The notes under the pieces: model-generated | The model's input: the letters and a program-made list of their open reading frames with translations, nothing else | Databases searched by the model: none | Told to the model about the DNA's origin: nothing | NCBI GenBank assembly: GCA_009801015.1 | Contig: VHZZ01004593.1 | Coordinates: 10,057-31,979, forward strand | DNA from: Silene noctiflora | Lineage: Eukaryota > Streptophyta > Magnoliopsida > Caryophyllales > Caryophyllaceae | Direction of reading: 5' to 3' | Length of the DNA stretch: 21,923 nucleotides | Position numbers and translations under genes: made by a program | Shown: positions 19,234 through 21,923 of the stretch, in pieces | How positions within the stretch are numbered: position 1 is the first letter of the stretch | How the letters are laid out: each line of letters opens with the position of its first letter

Positions 19234-19509
19234 ACTCGACAGAGTAAGAGGGACTTGACCGAGTATAGCAACTCGACCGAGCTCCTGAAACTCGACCGAG
19301 TGGGTAATTTGGTATTTTGAGGTAGAATCACTGTAAATGTTCAACTCGAACGAGTGTGCGAGACACTCGACCGAGTGGGGTCAACTTGACCGAGTGTGTC
19401 TTATGGATAATTCTAGTCAGATTCTGGACCAGTTGAACTCGACCGAGTTCATATGGGACACGACCGAGTTAGGTGTACTCGACCGAGTGCCTTGAGTACT
19501 CGACCGAGT
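19234..19509 (+). repeat. Second array of ACTCG-NN-CGAGT dyads, in the gag leader
   Basis: Eleven copies start at 19234, 19253, 19271, 19290, 19344, 19365, 19384, 19437, 19458, 19477 and 19498. Spacings are 19, 18, 19, 54, 21, 19, 53, 21, 19, 21. They form three clusters of 4, 3 and 4 separated by 53-54 bases. Six copies are perfect dyads and the other five differ at one base (for example ACTTGACCGAGT). The array is transcribed, lies between the PBS and the gag start at 19586, and could form hairpins in RNA. Confidence 0.9.
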
Positions 19510-19585
19510 GTTTTATGGGAGAAATATATCCTTGCTTTGAGCCGTAGTCTATATGCTTACGACTGTTATTCTTATATAGTTAACG

Positions 19586-20310
19586 ATGCCTCCCAAAAGA
19601 TCAACTGCGTACTTGAAAGCTTCAGAGATGACCTTTGATGAGGTGGCTCGTATGATAGAATAACAGGAGGATCTTAACGAGGCTCTTAAGGCAATGGGTA
19701 AGGCTAAAGAGAAGGTAGTGGATGCCACCAAGATGAGTACCATTATCTCTCTCTTCAACCCTACGACATATGAGGGCACTAAACCTGTTGGACAACTGGC
19801 GCAGGGAGATGGAGAGTGTACATGAGGTGGTTAATTGCCCGGAGGAACTGAAGGTGGAACAGGTTGCGTTCTACCTAAGGGATGAGGCCGGGGTTTGGTG
19901 GAATAAGGAGAGATAGACGGCGATGGAGTACTATAGGAGCCAGGGGGAATGTGCTATCCCCTGGAATAAGTTTATGAAAGCTATGAGACATCAATTCGTT
20001 CTAAGCATGTTCGCAACAAGCCGAGGGCTGAGTTTGACTCTTTCCGGATAACTGAGGGGATGATCGTGGCGGAGTACTACTGCAAGTTTAATGAGTTGGC
20101 TAGTTATGTGAATGACATGGAGATGAATCAGCTGAGAATAGCTATTCGCTTCGAGAAGGGGTTATCGGTGAAGATACTTGAGAGGTTGACTTCTGGGGTC
20201 CTTACGGACTTGAAGGAAGTGTATGAGAGAGCTGGAAATGTAGAGAGCTTGGCAGATATGACGAGAGAGGCTAAGGAGGAAGGGGGTGAAAAGAGGAAGG
20301 CTGAGAGTGA
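19586..20310 (+). pseudogene. Chromovirus gag N-terminal part, broken
   Basis: It starts with the family-like MPPKRS at 19586, ~735 bases after the PBS. TAA at 19661-19663 interrupts the first frame. A frame change near 19788 leads into the core (DNWRREMESVHEVVNCPEEL, AFYLRDEAGVWW), with TAG near 19914. A further frame change near 20000 leads to KHVRNKPRAEFDSFRITEG and IRFEKGLSVKILERL, ending in a Lys/Glu-rich helix. It matches the gag at ~100-416 through RAEFD and RFEKGL. The sequence stops being gag at about 20315, where the copia LTR begins; the zinc knuckle, protease and later domains are not in the window. Confidence 0.85.
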
Positions 20311-20319
20311 GGGCACAAG

Positions 20320-21605
20320 TGTTAGTTTAGGACCCTTATTAGACTTTCTAATGACATATTAAATTACAAATTAATTTAATTTTATGATCCTAAATACAAG
20401 CATGCAAAAGAAAATAAATAAAAATAAGGAAAAAGAAGAATTTTCTCACATGGTGTTTTGGCTATAAACTTACTACAATAGTAATTTTATTGAATCAAAT
20501 TGCTTGGATGAACTCCTAGTACTCAAAATAGAATACCTCCTTTGATGAACACCCAAGACTAATCCCAAAATACTACAAATTAATAACTAGATAATTTATT
20601 AGTAATTAGATAATTTTGTAGAAAAGTTTAATATAATATATGTAATATTATTACATTAATAATATTATTGATGTTTAATAGAATTTGTGATTTATTTTGA
20701 TGAGGTTTGATCAAATTTTGATCAAGTTTTGTGATGATCAAAAATGAAGAAAACAAGTTTCTCCTTTTGTTTCTAGTAGACCGACCAAAGAGGAAAAAAG
20801 GAGGATTTTTTTTCTTATTTTTCAACCTCTTTAAGTGTGTATGAGGAGGACTATTTATAGCCCCACAAAATGTAAATAAATGAACTCTATTACACAATTT
20901 GTAGTGAACAAGGCCAACCCACATGGCATGGCCAACTACAAAATATTTCGGTTCATTTGGACCTAATTCGGTCCATTTCGATTTTCGACATTTGTCCTAC
21001 AAATGCTTATAAGACTTATATTTAATTATCNTATATAATTAAATATTAATTTAATTATTTAACACTTAAATAATATAAATTAACCAATAATATACACTTA
21101 ACTATTAAGTGACATTTTATCATTTTATCAATATAAAATGTGTCTTATAATTAATTATTAGTTAATTTTAAAACCTCTTGTAAATATTATTAACTGATAA
21201 TCTCCGCCTCATAACATACACACATATATCGTAATAATTAAAATAGTTAACTATTAATTACTAAATTATTATTTATTCATTAATCAATTATCAAATAATT
21301 GAATAATAAATCTCGTCATCAAATTATAAATTCACTTAACTTAATAAAAGTCAACTTATACAAAATACTAATTATATATATTATCTTATACAAATAATTA
21401 GTTTACTATTTGAGAATCGTCCTTTGGGTGGGACCGAAAGGGATCGGTTACACACAACCCCATCTTACGACAATAATGCCAAACTCTAGTCAGCCGAGCG
21501 TTACTGATTTACGTTGACTAACTGACAAATAATAAATAATCCCTGAAATTCCTCTTGTGAGATTTATTACGTAGACACACTATTGAGGAGGACACTACTC
21601 CAACA
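20320..21605 (-). repeat. 3' LTR of the right-edge copia element (1,286 bp)
   Basis: On the minus strand it begins TGTTGGAGTAGTGTCC at 21605 and ends CCTAAACTAACA at 20320 (TG...CA). The interior is very AT-rich, with many TTAATTA tracts between 20990 and 21420, and one undetermined base at 21031. It holds no gene. Confidence 0.75.
20852..20859 (-). promoter_or_regulatory. TATA box candidate of the right-edge copia LTR
   Basis: On the minus strand GGGGCTATAAATAGTCCTCC places TATAAATA at 20859-20852, in a GC-flanked context typical of plant TATA boxes, ~750 bases into the LTR. Confidence 0.6.
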
Positions 21606-21630
21606 ATCTCCCACTTGTCCGATACAAGTG
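21606..21630 (-). other. Polypurine tract with adjoining 7-bp hairpin
   Basis: The reverse complement of 21606-21618 is ACAAGTGGGAGAT, directly before the LTR. CACTTGT (21612-21618) and ACAAGTG (21624-21630) are perfect 7-base inverted repeats around CCGAT, so the PPT overlaps a potential hairpin. A second ATCTCCCACT is at 21659-21668. Confidence 0.7.
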
Positions 21631-21923
21631 TGCGCTCCCAATTCTCTTGCCCGTTATAATCTCCCACTCAATGCAAGGAATCTTTCAGGTCGTACTTGCA
21701 AATGATCATATCAAGAGTGGTTTCCTTGATCTGAAGTATAACTGTCTGACCGGATAATCTACTATAGATCACATCCGAGCGTGACCACGCATTTTCAGTT
21801 ACAACTCCTCGAGTGGCCTTGAGATATTAAACCCTGACAAGGGTGGACAATCCTGTTGGCCCATTTTTCTTCGTTCGATACAGATCATAATGACCCAGTC
21901 AACGTCCCTCGGCCTCCTTTTAT
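21631..21923 (-). other. 3' untranslated internal region of the right-edge copia
   Basis: No open frame. It is sequence between the missing coding region and the PPT of the minus-strand copia. It includes a second PPT-like AGTGGGAGAT (21668-21659 on the minus strand). The rest shows no structure I can name. Confidence 0.5.

Larger units (their letters stand above)
17455..20319 (+). mobile_element. Ty3/gypsy chromovirus 5' part, interrupted by a copia LTR
   Basis: A plus-strand element with 5' LTR (17455-18836), PBS (18840), ~740-base leader and broken gag (19586-20310). Gag is homologous to that at 95-416. The element is cut at 20319/20320 by a minus-strand copia LTR; the rest, if present, is beyond the right edge. 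Two arrays of a 12-bp dyad motif lie in its U3 and in its leader. Confidence 0.85.
20320..21923 (-). mobile_element. Ty1/copia-type element, 3' LTR and 3' internal end, minus strand
   Basis: The LTR at 20320-21605 is followed to the right by a minus-strand polypurine tract (ACAAGTGGGAGAT), so this is the 3' LTR of an element whose body continues past 21923. The PPT-LTR junction GTGGGAGAT|TGTTGG is a common copia arrangement. It interrupts the chromovirus gag; candidate target half ACAAG at 20315-20319. No coding part is in the window. Confidence 0.75.

Noticed and set aside
21031..21031. Undetermined base N as a possible assembly join
   Set aside because: A single ambiguous base in an AT-rich LTR; flanking sequence is continuous in character, so no join is implied.

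Overview
This window looks like transposon-dense, intergenic nuclear DNA from a flowering plant. The evidence is: plant-type Ty3/gypsy chromovirus and Ty1/copia retrotransposons, LTRs with TG...CA ends, primer binding sites complementary to initiator tRNA-Met, a Stowaway-type MITE with a TA target duplication, AT-rich spacers, and no bacterial gene organisation. A eudicot is plausible, but the species cannot be read from the sequence. No intact protein-coding gene was found. Every long coding region is a retrotransposon remnant broken by stops, frameshifts or deletions.

Left part (1-7033). A plus-strand chromovirus enters from the left edge: gag, broken zinc knuckle, protease, reverse transcriptase. 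An internal deletion fuses it to the integrase C-terminus and chromodomain, and it ends with a polypurine tract and a 2,358-bp 3' LTR (2798-5155). This LTR carries an ~83-bp tandem repeat made of GC-rich CCGG palindromes. Its end abuts a minus-strand, truncated LTR of a related family (5156-7033). The simplest reading is that the first element inserted into the second element's LTR.

Middle (7034-11944). This is a decayed minus-strand element of unrecognised family. It holds an acidic coding remnant with a ~290-bp internal duplication, a Gln-rich gag-like fragment, and an LTR-like noncoding block with its own ~20-bp-period motif array. Unclassified AT-rich DNA with a perfect 28-bp palindrome follows.

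Centre-right (11945-16890). A Stowaway-like MITE was split by a complete but dead minus-strand Ty1/copia element of 4,729 bp. The copia has 259-bp LTRs (10 differences between them), an initiator-Met PBS, and gag-PR-IN-RT-RH in the usual order. Its near-matching 5-bp target duplication is AGGAC/AGGAT.

Right part (16891-21923). A possible host exon fragment (low confidence) runs into a plus-strand chromovirus: LTR 17455-18836, PBS, leader, broken gag. Its U3 and its leader both carry arrays of the 12-bp dyad ACTCG-NN-CGAGT at ~19-bp spacing. Its gag is cut at 20319 by the 3' LTR of a minus-strand copia element that leaves the window on the right.

The most striking observation is that three unrelated LTR-like regions each carry a short-period, GC-rich dyad array just upstream of a candidate TATA box. 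The ACTCG-NN-CGAGT array is the clearest case and may be a cis-regulatory or chromatin-recruiting module.
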